Below, in pieces: positions 19,681 to 26,691 of a DNA stretch of 64,000 nucleotides. Source of the DNA: Variovorax sp. V93 (GTDB taxonomy: Bacteria; Pseudomonadota; Gammaproteobacteria; Burkholderiales; Burkholderiaceae_C). The stretch covers positions 3,038,001 to 3,102,000 of the forward strand of contig NZ_AP028669.1 of assembly GCF_041154485.1 (NCBI RefSeq), written 5' to 3'. Both the position numbers and the translations under genes were made by a program. Positions within the stretch are counted from its first letter, which is position 1. Every line of letters starts with the position of its first letter. The notes under the pieces are model-generated. The model was not told where the DNA came from. It ran no database searches and was given only the letters and a program-made list of their open reading frames with translations.

Positions 19681-20744
19681 CGTGCAGCCCTCGCCCTGAG
19701 CTTGCCCACGATGCCGGTGGGAAAGTAATAGACCGAGAGCACGAACAGCACGCCCAGCCACAGCAGCCAGCGGTCGGGCGACAACAGCGCCGCGAGCCAC
19801 GGCAGCCCGCTCGCGGCCTCGCTGCCGACGCGCAGCAGGTCCTGCAGGTAGCTTTGCGCCACCACGAACAGCACCGCGCCAATCGCCGCGCCGTAGATCG
19901 TTCCCATGCCGCCGATCACCACGATCAGCAGCACGTCGATCATGATCTCGAAGCTCAGCGAAGTGTCCGGCCCGTTGTAGCGCAGCCAGATCGCGAGCAT
20001 GGCGCCGGCCAGCGTGGCGAAGAGCGCCGACAGCACGGCCGCCGTGGTGCGGTACACCACCACGCGGTAGCCGATGGCCTCGGCGCGGAACTCGTTCTCG
20101 CGGATGGCCTGCAGCACGCGGCCGAAGGGCGAATTCACGATGCGCAGCAGCGCGAGCACCAGCACCACCGCCGCCACGAAGAGGAGGTAATAGCACAGCA
20201 GCCGTCCGTCGAGCGAGACGCCGAGGAAAGGCTCCTCGGCAAACTCGAAGCTCGGCGAGATCAGCTCGGGCAGCTTGAAGGTCAGGCCGTCCTCGCCGCC
20301 GGTGAAGTCCGACAGCTGCGAGGCCAGCGTCTGGAAGGCCGAGGCCACCGCCAGCGTGATCATCGCGAAGAAGATCGCGCGCACCCTGAGCGAGAACAGC
20401 CCGATCGCAAAGGAAAGCACCAGTGAGACCGCGAGCGACGCCGCGAGCCCGAGCAACACCGCGCCCCAGCTGGGCCCGAGCCGCGACGCCGAGATGGCGA
20501 TGCCGTAGGCGCCGATGCCGAAGAACATGGTGTGCGCGAAACTCACGATGCCGGTGTAGCCCAGCAGCAGGTCGAAGCTCGCGACCAGCACCACGAACAC
20601 CAGGATCTTGGCGGCCACGCTGAGCGCCTTGACGCCCGGAAAGATGAACGGCGCGAACGCCAGTGCGATGAACAGCGCCAGCAGCAGCAGCGCCAGCAGG
20701 CGGCTGCGGGGCATGTCGTTGGAGAGAAGTCGTTTCAGGAACAT
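19677..20744 (-). CDS. Branched-chain amino acid-type ABC transporter permease (LivM-like)
   Basis: This is an inner-membrane permease of the HAAT/LivM family. The 355-residue product has eight to ten hydrophobic segments and the family core FDLLLGYTGIVSFAHTMFFGIGAYG near residue 60. A late cytoplasmic loop (AIRENEFRAEAIGY) contacts the ATPase. It pairs with the LivH-like permease 13 bases upstream and overlaps the hydrolase gene downstream by four bases. A second in-frame ATG at 20714 (MPRSRLL) is possible. The substrate is not set by the sequence and may not be an amino acid, given the PHB depolymerase in the same operon. Confidence 0.93.
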   Translation of the reverse strand: MFLKRLLSNDMPRSRLLALLLLALFIALAFAPFIFPGVKALSVAAKILVFVVLVASFDLLLGYTGIVSFAHTMFFGIGAYGIAISASRLGPSWGAVLLGLAASLAVSLVLSFAIGLFSLRVRAIFFAMITLAVASAFQTLASQLSDFTGGEDGLTFKLPELISPSFEFAEEPFLGVSLDGRLLCYYLLFVAAVVLVLALLRIVNSPFGRVLQAIRENEFRAEAIGYRVVVYRTTAAVLSALFATLAGAMLAIWLRYNGPDTSLSFEIMIDVLLIVVIGGMGTIYGAAIGAVLFVVAQSYLQDLLRVGSEAASGLPWLAALLSPDRWLLWLGVLFVLSVYYFPTGIVGKLRARAAR

Positions 20745-20757
20745 GGCAGCTTCTTTC

Positions 20758-21738
20758 TCAACGATTCGCCACCGGGTACACGCCCTGCGGCCGCCACAGC
20801 AGCACCGCCACCATCAGCAGGATGCTCGCGAACTGCGTGAGCGTGGGCAGCAGGAAACCGATGTAGTTGGTCATGAGCCCCACCAGCAGCGCACCGATCA
20901 GCGCACCGCCCGTCGAGCCGAGCCCGCCGATGATGATCACGATGAAGATCAGCACGTTGACCTGCGCGCCCATCTGCGGCACCAGGTTCTGCTGGAACAG
21001 CCCCCACATCACGCCGCCCAGACCGGCCAGCGCGCTGCCGACCACGAACACGCCGACGAACAGCCGGCCGATGCGGTAGCCGAGCGACTCGACCATCTCG
21101 CGGTCCTGCACGCCAGCGCGGATCAAGAGGCCGATCTTGGTGCGCGCGAGCGTCCATGCGAGCAGGCCGAACACCACCGCGCCCACCGCCACCGCGAGCA
21201 GCCGGTACTTGCTGATGGCCGCGTCGGCCACGAACAGCGAGCCCCGCAGCGCCTCGGGCAGCGGCAGCGGAATCTGTGCCGGGCCCCAGATCACCTTGAT
21301 GAGCTCCTCGCCGATGATCATGCCGCCCATGGTGATCAGGATCTGCTTCAGGTGCTGCCCATACACCGGCCGCACGATGAAGCGCTCGAACGCGAGGCCG
21401 ACCGCGCCGGCCACCGCCATGGCGACCAGCATCGCAGGGAACACGGCGACGAGGTTGCGCCACAGTTCGCCCGAGCCCGTCCAGTCGCCCATCAGGCCGA
21501 GCACGCTGCTGGCGACAAAGGCGCCCAGGGCAATGAACACGCCGTGGCCGAAGTTGAGCACGTCCATCAGCCCGAACACCAGCGTGAGCCCCGAGGCGAT
21601 GATGAAGATGATCATGCCCATTGCCAGCCCCGCGACCGTGAGCGTGAGCCAGGTCGAGAACGAGCCCGTGAACGGCAGCGCGGCCAGCGCGAGGATCGGG
21701 GCCAGCAGCAGCGGCTTCCAGTCGAAGTCGAATTTCAT
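20758..21738 (-). CDS. Branched-chain amino acid-type ABC transporter permease (LivH-like)
   Basis: The 326-residue inner-membrane protein has the LivH landmarks GLTLVFGLMDVLNFGHGVFIALGAF near residue 50 and the EAA-like loop containing AGVQDREMVESLGY. Repeated hydrophobic segments end in LLWRPQGVYPVANR. The ATG at 21738 overlaps the stop codon of the LivF-like ATPase gene (ATGA). The frame is open further upstream, but the N-terminus MKFDFDWKPLLLAPIL is the natural start. It forms the translocation pore with the LivM-like subunit. Confidence 0.93.
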   Translation of the reverse strand: MKFDFDWKPLLLAPILALAALPFTGSFSTWLTLTVAGLAMGMIIFIIASGLTLVFGLMDVLNFGHGVFIALGAFVASSVLGLMGDWTGSGELWRNLVAVFPAMLVAMAVAGAVGLAFERFIVRPVYGQHLKQILITMGGMIIGEELIKVIWGPAQIPLPLPEALRGSLFVADAAISKYRLLAVAVGAVVFGLLAWTLARTKIGLLIRAGVQDREMVESLGYRIGRLFVGVFVVGSALAGLGGVMWGLFQQNLVPQMGAQVNVLIFIVIIIGGLGSTGGALIGALLVGLMTNYIGFLLPTLTQFASILLMVAVLLWRPQGVYPVANR

Positions 21739-22463
21739 AGAGCCAATCCAAGCAGCGATTGCTGCAGTTGCGCGTCGGCGGAGAACGCCGCCATCGAGCC
21801 GCTGTGCACCACGCGGCCGTTGTCCATCACCGCGACGGAGTCGCCCAGGCGCTGGGCGAAGTTGATGTTCTGCTCCACCAGCAGGATCGTCACGCCGCTG
21901 GCCTTGAGCTCGGCGAAGGCGTCGATCATGTTGTTGATCATCACGGGCGCGAGGCCCTTGCTGGGCTCGTCGATCAGCAGCAGTTCGCGCGGCTCGACGA
22001 TGGCGCGCGACACCGCCAGCATCTGCTTCTGCCCGCCCGAGAGCTTGCCGGCTGGATGGTTCCAGAACTTCTCGACCGCGGGAAAGAGCTTGAAGATCCA
22101 CTTGAGGCGCGTGTCGTCGATCTCTGCCGCGTTCCTGGCCCCGCGCGCGGCGAGCAGCATGTTCTCCTTCACGGTGAGGTCGGAGAAGATGCCCATGCTC
22201 TCGGGCACGTAGGCGATGCCGCGGCCGGCGATCTGCGGCGTCTGCATCGCGGTGATGTCGGTGTCACCGAAGCGCACCCTGCCCTGCGACGCATGCCACA
22301 GGCCCATGATGGTCCGCAGCGTGGTCGTCTTGCCCGCGCCGTTGCGGCCCAGCAGCATGGTGAGCTGGCCCCGCGGCACGGCCAGGTCGACGCCGTGGAG
22401 GATGTGGTACGCCCCGATGTGCGTGTGCACGCCTTCGAGCGTCAGCAGGTTCTGGGTGGTCAT
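21735..22463 (-). CDS. Branched-chain amino acid-type ABC transporter ATP-binding protein (LivF-like)
   Basis: This is a cytoplasmic ATPase of the HAAT group with 242 residues. Walker A is GRNGAGKTT, the signature is KLSGGQKQML, Walker B is LLLIDEPSKGLAP, and the H-loop region is ILLVEQNINFA. The LivF-type N-terminus MTTQNLLTLEGVHTHIG follows the ATG at 22463. The gene overlaps the LivH-like gene by four bases but is separated from the LivG-like ATPase gene by a 139-base gap filled by an inverted pair of REP-like palindromes. Confidence 0.94.
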   Translation of the reverse strand: MTTQNLLTLEGVHTHIGAYHILHGVDLAVPRGQLTMLLGRNGAGKTTTLRTIMGLWHASQGRVRFGDTDITAMQTPQIAGRGIAYVPESMGIFSDLTVKENMLLAARGARNAAEIDDTRLKWIFKLFPAVEKFWNHPAGKLSGGQKQMLAVSRAIVEPRELLLIDEPSKGLAPVMINNMIDAFAELKASGVTILLVEQNINFAQRLGDSVAVMDNGRVVHSGSMAAFSADAQLQQSLLGLAL

Positions 22464-22470
22464 CGGTCTT

Positions 22471-22583
22471 GCTCCTTCCCCTTCCGGGGGAAGGTTGGGA
22501 TGGGGGCAGACGGCGCCTGAAAGGCTGCCGCGGTTAGAGGGCCGCGAGCCCCCACCCCTGCCGTCCCCCGGCGGGGGAGGGAG
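22471..22583. repeat. REP-like palindrome pair (REPIN-type element)
   Basis: Two GC-rich copies of about 36 bases lie in inverted orientation, at 22471-22507 and 22548-22583. Each contains a small palindrome (CCCC around a CGGGGG core) followed by a conserved GGG-TGGGGGC tail. The reverse complement of the second copy matches most bases of the first, including the CTCC start and the TGGGGGC end. The arrangement resembles the REP doublets common between proteobacterial genes. It sits between livG-like and livF-like genes, where it could alter mRNA decay or termination. Confidence 0.7.
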
Positions 22584-22602
22584 AAATTCATCATCAACGC
22601 CT

Positions 22603-23370
22603 TCATGTGGTCGCCTCCTTCGCGATGCCGAGGTAAGCCTCCTGCACCACCGGCGAGGCAATCACCTCGGCCGGTTCGCCATCCGCCACCAGCGTGCCGT
22701 TGTGCAGCACGATGATGCGGTCCGCGAGCTCGCGCACCACGTCCATCTTGTGTTCGACCAGGAGGATGGTCTTGGTCTTGTCCTGCTTGAGCTTGCGGAT
22801 CAGGTCGAGGATGACCGGCGCCTCGGCCGCGTTCATGCCGGCCGTGGGTTCGTCGAACATGAAGACCTTGGGCTCGAGCGCCATCAGCAGCGCCACCTCG
22901 AGCTTGCGCTGGTCGCCGTGCGGCAGGCTGGCGACCGTCGCGTGCTCGCGCGACTTCAGCGCCACGTCGGCCAGGATCTGGTCGGCGCGTTCGGTCAGCC
23001 CCTTGTGGTCGCTCCAGATGCTCCACAGGTTGAGCCCGCGCCGGTGCGCGCCATCGCGCGTGGCCTGCACCGCCAGGCGCACGTTCTCCAGCACCGTGAG
23101 GTTCGGGAACAGGTTGGTGAGCTGGAAGGCCCGCCCCAGCCCCGCATGCGTGCGCGCCGACGGCGACAGCCCCGAGAGCAGTTGCCCGTCGAGCGACACC
23201 GTGCCCGCGCTCGCCTTGAGCTGGCCCGAGATCAGGTTGAAGTAGGTGGTCTTGCCCGCCCCGTTGGGGCCGACGATGGCCGTCAGCGTGCCCGGCGCAA
23301 ACGCGCAGCTCACGCTGTTGACGGCCACGTGCCCGCCGAAGCGGATGGTCAGGTCTTGCGTCTCAAGCAT
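22603..23370 (-). CDS. Branched-chain amino acid-type ABC transporter ATP-binding protein (LivG-like)
   Basis: The 255-residue cytoplasmic ATPase has Walker A GPNGAGKTT, the signature-equivalent SLPHGDQRKLEVAL, Walker B VFMFDEPTAGMN and the ILLVEHKMD H-loop. The LGRAFQ element and the C-terminal VIASPVVQEAYLG are typical of LivG. It starts 38 bases after the PHB depolymerase gene. Together with the LivF-like protein it would power the two permeases. Confidence 0.94.
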   Translation of the reverse strand: MLETQDLTIRFGGHVAVNSVSCAFAPGTLTAIVGPNGAGKTTYFNLISGQLKASAGTVSLDGQLLSGLSPSARTHAGLGRAFQLTNLFPNLTVLENVRLAVQATRDGAHRRGLNLWSIWSDHKGLTERADQILADVALKSREHATVASLPHGDQRKLEVALLMALEPKVFMFDEPTAGMNAAEAPVILDLIRKLKQDKTKTILLVEHKMDVVRELADRIIVLHNGTLVADGEPAEVIASPVVQEAYLGIAKEATT

Positions 23371-23408
23371 CGTGTGTCATTGCAAACAGGAAAAGGTGCA
23401 GATCGGCC

Positions 23409-24866
23409 TCAGCAGGTGCCGATCACGTAGTAATTGGGCCCGGTCTGCTTGAGCGTGGTGGTGACGTAGACGTTCCACAGGCCCATCGACTGGCCCGAGC
23501 CGTAGGCATAGGTGAGGCCCCACAGCGCGTAGGCACGCCCCGCCACGGTGTGCGCATAGTTGCTGGCGGTGTAGCAGGTACCGCCGCCACCGCTGCCGGC
23601 CAGGGTGGTGCCCGTGGCCGCTGTCGACATCGCGCCTTGCGCATTGCTGGCGTCCAGCGCCGCCACGGTCCAGCTGTAGGTGGTGGACGGGGCCAGGCCG
23701 GTGTCGGTGTAGTTGGTGCCGGCCACCGGCGCGGCGTTGACCTTGCTGCCGCCGCGGTAGACGTTGTAGCCGCTCGCACCCGTGACACCGGCCCAGCCGA
23801 CCACCATGCTGCTGCTGGTCGCGCCCGAGGTGCCCACGCCGGTCGGCGCCGGCAGCGACGAGCCGCCGCCGGAGCCGGTCACGCGGTCGACCATGGCCTT
23901 GAGTGCCGCCATCTGCGGGCCCGACTTCTTCGCGTAGTTCGCGTTGTCGTAGCCCCACCAGTCCCAGCAGCTGTTGGTGGCTGCGGTGCTGGTCTGCGGG
24001 TAGATCAGCACGATGTTGTTGGTGTCGGCCCAGCGGTTGTAGCCGGTCTTCTTCACGTACTGGTCGGCCACGTCGGTGTAGTTCTGCTTGCAGCCGTGCA
24101 GCACCAGGTGCACGCGGCACGATGCCGTGGTGCAGGCCTGCGGCACGTAGATCCAGCCGGTGGCGGCCACGCCGTGGCCGGTGATGAATTCCGACTGGTT
24201 GAACTCGGTGAAGGTACCGCCCAGCGTGCCGTTGTTGCGCGGGTTCAGCGGGCCGTAGAGCTGCTGCAGGATTTCGCCCGCCAGGTCGAAGCCGCAGTTG
24301 TTGATGTAGGGCGCGGCCGTGGTGCTGCAGGCGCCGCCGTAGTCGTCGGTGACCATCGCATGGCCGGCGCCGATGTTGTTCCTGTAGACCGTGTTGGCCG
24401 CGGGCACGAAGCTCTGGTAGTAGGTCTTGAGGTCGTCCATCACCGCGGGCTTGACGGTATTGTCCGAGGTGCCCGAGAACATGTACACCTTGGAGTTGCT
24501 CATGTTCGACACCGGGTCGATCGCACCGCTGGCGGCCCAGCTGTTGGTGGTGCTCACGAGCGTCGACACCGGAATGCTGCTGCCGTGCGCCATGCAGCGC
24601 CCGGTGGCATTGAGCACCGAGCCCTCGGCGCAGTAGTACGGCCCGCCGGCCACCACGCCGGCGCCGCGCTTGAAGGTGGCCGAATAGGCCACGTGCAATT
24701 GCACGGCCATGAAGCCGCCCGCCGAGAGGCCGGACACGCTCACCTCCGCCGGATTGGCGCCCAATGCCGGCAGCGGCACTGCCGCTGTCGCGGCCTGCCC
24801 CGCCGCCATCGTGATCGCCGCAACCGCGGCCCATCCCTTCCAGTTTTTCCATCGCATCGCTGCCAT
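23409..24866 (-). CDS. Extracellular poly(3-hydroxybutyrate) depolymerase
   Basis: This secreted serine esterase hydrolyses short-chain polyhydroxyalkanoate to 3-hydroxybutyrate and oligomers. The 485-residue product starts with a Sec signal (cleavage about residue 28, after AATA). A type-2 catalytic domain follows, with the lipase box close to the N-terminus: Ser48 (SGLSAGG), Asp135 (TSDNTV) and His169 (GAGHAMV) form the likely triad. A fibronectin-III linker spans about 335-425. The C-terminal substrate-binding domain (about 428-485) contains CYTASNYAHTVAGRA and ends in YYVIGTC. A glycine-serine hinge precedes each of the last two domains. The gene sits inside an ABC-transporter operon between binding protein and ATPase, which suggests uptake of the products. 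Confidence 0.92.
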   Translation of the reverse strand: MAAMRWKNWKGWAAVAAITMAAGQAATAAVPLPALGANPAEVSVSGLSAGGFMAVQLHVAYSATFKRGAGVVAGGPYYCAEGSVLNATGRCMAHGSSIPVSTLVSTTNSWAASGAIDPVSNMSNSKVYMFSGTSDNTVKPAVMDDLKTYYQSFVPAANTVYRNNIGAGHAMVTDDYGGACSTTAAPYINNCGFDLAGEILQQLYGPLNPRNNGTLGGTFTEFNQSEFITGHGVAATGWIYVPQACTTASCRVHLVLHGCKQNYTDVADQYVKKTGYNRWADTNNIVLIYPQTSTAATNSCWDWWGYDNANYAKKSGPQMAALKAMVDRVTGSGGGSSLPAPTGVGTSGATSSSMVVGWAGVTGASGYNVYRGGSKVNAAPVAGTNYTDTGLAPSTTYSWTVAALDASNAQGAMSTAATGTTLAGSGGGGTCYTASNYAHTVAGRAYALWGLTYAYGSGQSMGLWNVYVTTTLKQTGPNYYVIGTC

Positions 24867-25031
24867 CGCTGTCTCCTTCTGTTGTAGGTGTATCGAACGC
24901 TTGCTGGATTGCTGACGAATCGGCCGTTGGTTGCACCGCCCGCGCCTCGGCGGCGCAGGCTGGCGCTTCGCCCGGCGGCCACTCCGGGGCGAAGGGAGTG
25001 CGGCCTCAGGGCCGCGGCTGTGGATTGGCGC
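24867..25031 (-). other. Structured intercistronic region after the binding-protein gene
   Basis: The 165 bases between the binding-protein stop codon and the depolymerase start codon contain several adjacent GC-rich stems on the minus strand, for example GCGGCC/GGCCGC near 25000-25016, ACTCC/GGAGT near 24980 and GCCTGCGCC/GGCGCGGGC near 24950. None is followed by a T tract. The pattern would fit protection of the upstream binding-protein mRNA from 3' decay. I see no open frame or other gene here. Confidence 0.4.
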
Positions 25032-26225
25032 TCAGCGCTTGTTTTTGATGGGGATGTCCATCTCTTCGGGCTTGATCTCGCGCACCAGCTCCGGCACCCC
25101 CCAGGCGAAGGCCGGGTCGGCCTTGATCTTGAAGTGGTACATCGACTGCATCGCCTGGTGGTCTTCCTTGCGGAAGGTCATCTTGCCCTTGGGTGTGTCG
25201 AAGCTCATGCCTTCCATGGCGCCGATGAGTTTGTTGGTGCCGGTGTCGCCGCCCGTCTTCTTGAGCGCGGTGACCACTGCCATGGCGGCCGAGAAACCGC
25301 CGGCCGTGAAGAAGTCCGGCGGTGCCTTGAACTGCTTGTAGTGGGCCGACACCAGCGCCTCGTTGACCGGGTTCTTCGGGATGCCGAAGTAGTAGTAGGT
25401 GGCGCCTTCCATGCCTGGAAAACGCTTGTACGCGGTCATGGCCGGCAGGATATTGCCGCCCGTGGCCACGTCGATGTTGTAGCGCTTCTTCAGCTCGGCA
25501 TCGGCCAGCGCGTTGAACGGGGTGGTGGCGCCCGCCCACACCACGGCGATCACCTTGCGGCCGGGCTTGTCCTTCAGCGCGTCGACCATGCGCTGGATGC
25601 CCGCGGTGAAGTCGGTGGTGGCCGGCGGCAGGTATTCCTCGTGGACGATCTTGGTCTTCTTCAGCGCATCCTTGAACGCCTTCACGCCATCGCGGCCAAA
25701 AGCCCAGTCCTGCGCCAGCATGACCATGGAGATGTCGCTCGCGTCCGCGGCCACCGCATTCGAGATCGCATCCTGGCTCGAATTGCGGCCGGTGCGGAAG
25801 ATGTACTTGTTCCACTTGTCGCCGGTGATCGAATCGGCGACGGCCGGCTCCACGATCAGGATCTTCTTGTACTCCTCGGCCACCGGCAGCATGGCCAGGG
25901 CCACGCCCGAAGCCGTGGGGCCCACCGCCAGCGCGGCCTTGTCGTCGGAGTACGCGGCGGCCAGCAGCGACTTGCCGAGGTCGGGCTTGCCCTGGTCGTC
26001 CTTCTCGATGACCACGAGCTTCTTGCCGTTGACCATCATCGTGCCGCCAGTGGCGTAGTCCAGGCCCATCATCAGGCCGGTCTGGGTCTGCTTGCCATAG
26101 GCCTCGAGCGGCCCGGTCTTGCTGTAGATATGGGCGATGCGGATTTCGTTGGACTGGGCCCAGGCGGGTGCAGCGGTGACGCAGGCGGCGAGTGCGGCCA
26201 GGGCGACGAGGTGGCGACGGTTCAT
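25032..26225 (-). CDS. ABC transporter substrate-binding protein (branched-chain amino acid type)
   Basis: The periplasmic binding protein of the transporter has 397 residues after the ATG at 26225, which has AGGAGA six bases ahead. A Sec signal (MNRRHLVALAALAACVTAAPAWA) is followed by the Peripla_BP_6 fold, with IRIAHIYSKTGPLEAYGKQ at the start and NKYIFRTGRNSSQDA in the first lobe. The distance from paralogues that bind leucine cannot be judged here. The PHB depolymerase immediately downstream suggests a ligand such as 3-hydroxybutyrate or its oligomers, which is inference. It is the first gene of the operon behind a -24/-12 promoter. Confidence 0.92.
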   Translation of the reverse strand: MNRRHLVALAALAACVTAAPAWAQSNEIRIAHIYSKTGPLEAYGKQTQTGLMMGLDYATGGTMMVNGKKLVVIEKDDQGKPDLGKSLLAAAYSDDKAALAVGPTASGVALAMLPVAEEYKKILIVEPAVADSITGDKWNKYIFRTGRNSSQDAISNAVAADASDISMVMLAQDWAFGRDGVKAFKDALKKTKIVHEEYLPPATTDFTAGIQRMVDALKDKPGRKVIAVVWAGATTPFNALADAELKKRYNIDVATGGNILPAMTAYKRFPGMEGATYYYFGIPKNPVNEALVSAHYKQFKAPPDFFTAGGFSAAMAVVTALKKTGGDTGTNKLIGAMEGMSFDTPKGKMTFRKEDHQAMQSMYHFKIKADPAFAWGVPELVREIKPEEMDIPIKNKR

Positions 26226-26256
26226 TCTGTGTCTCCTGAAATAGGTGACTGAATAT

Positions 26257-26272
26257 TGCACACTTCGTGCCA
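26257..26272 (-). promoter_or_regulatory. Sigma-54 (-24/-12) promoter of the transporter/depolymerase operon
   Basis: On the minus strand the sequence TGGCACGAAGTGTGCA carries the -24 GG and -12 GC dinucleotides with exactly ten bases between. It matches the TGGCACG-N4-TTGCA consensus in all but one position. The predicted start is near 26246, about 20 bases before the binding-protein ATG and its ribosome site. A sigma-54-dependent activator gene lies 467 bases upstream in the same orientation. Confidence 0.8.
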
Positions 26273-26326
26273 TCTGCTAACCCCTTGATACCAAACGCTT
26301 CTTCATTCGAAGGAAGCGCCAGTCGA

Positions 26327-26350
26327 CTGAATTCAGAACACTTGAAGTGT
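26327..26350. promoter_or_regulatory. Dyad upstream activator site candidate
   Basis: Two adjoining inverted repeats occur here: CTGAATTCAG (26327-26336, perfect) and ACACTTGAAGTGT (26338-26350, perfect around a central base). A further CTGAATT follows at 26351. They lie about 70-90 bases upstream of the -12 element, a normal distance for a sigma-54 activator binding site. The C-terminal Fis-type helix-turn-helix of the regulator at 26692-28236 is the likely reader. Confidence 0.55.
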
Positions 26351-26369
26351 CTGAATTTCAATCAATTGT

Positions 26370-26645
26370 CTATTTGTCGGTCAGGGTTTTCTCGGAGATT
26401 TGGCGCTCGGCGATCCAGCGCTGGAACTGGCGCTCGGCCTGCATGCGGAACTCGTTGCGCGCGTGGTTGCAGGCGGCGTGCGCAAGCCGGCGGTGCTTCT
26501 GCGAGCGGACGCCGCCGAGCGTCGAATCGATCAGGTGTTCGATGGTCGCGGACTCGGGCCTGCCGTGCGGCTCGTCGAAGTCCATGGCCAGGCCGCACCA
26601 ATGACAATTGGGGCCGAAGGTGGAACGCAGGGCGCGCACGCTCAT
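26370..26645 (-). CDS. HNH endonuclease-like protein
   Basis: The 91-residue product has the core of an HNH/McrA-type nuclease. A CHWCG zinc knuckle lies near residue 14, an IEHLIDSTLGG segment carries the first histidine near residue 36, and LAHAACNHARN supplies the second CxxH-type half near residues 55-65. The whole protein is little more than the domain, as in many free-standing small HNH proteins. It lies between the sigma-54 regulator and the transporter operon, all on the minus strand. No intron, phage or toxin context is visible, so its role is unknown. Confidence 0.8.
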   Translation of the reverse strand: MSVRALRSTFGPNCHWCGLAMDFDEPHGRPESATIEHLIDSTLGGVRSQKHRRLAHAACNHARNEFRMQAERQFQRWIAERQISEKTLTDK

Positions 26646-26691
26646 GGGCTCGCTCGCTTCAGGCCGATGCAGCGGGCGAGGCTCGAAGGCT

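Noticed and set aside
26370..26645. HNH protein as part of a restriction or anti-phage system
   Set aside because: No methylase, helicase, toxin or other defence gene lies nearby. The domain alone is not enough.
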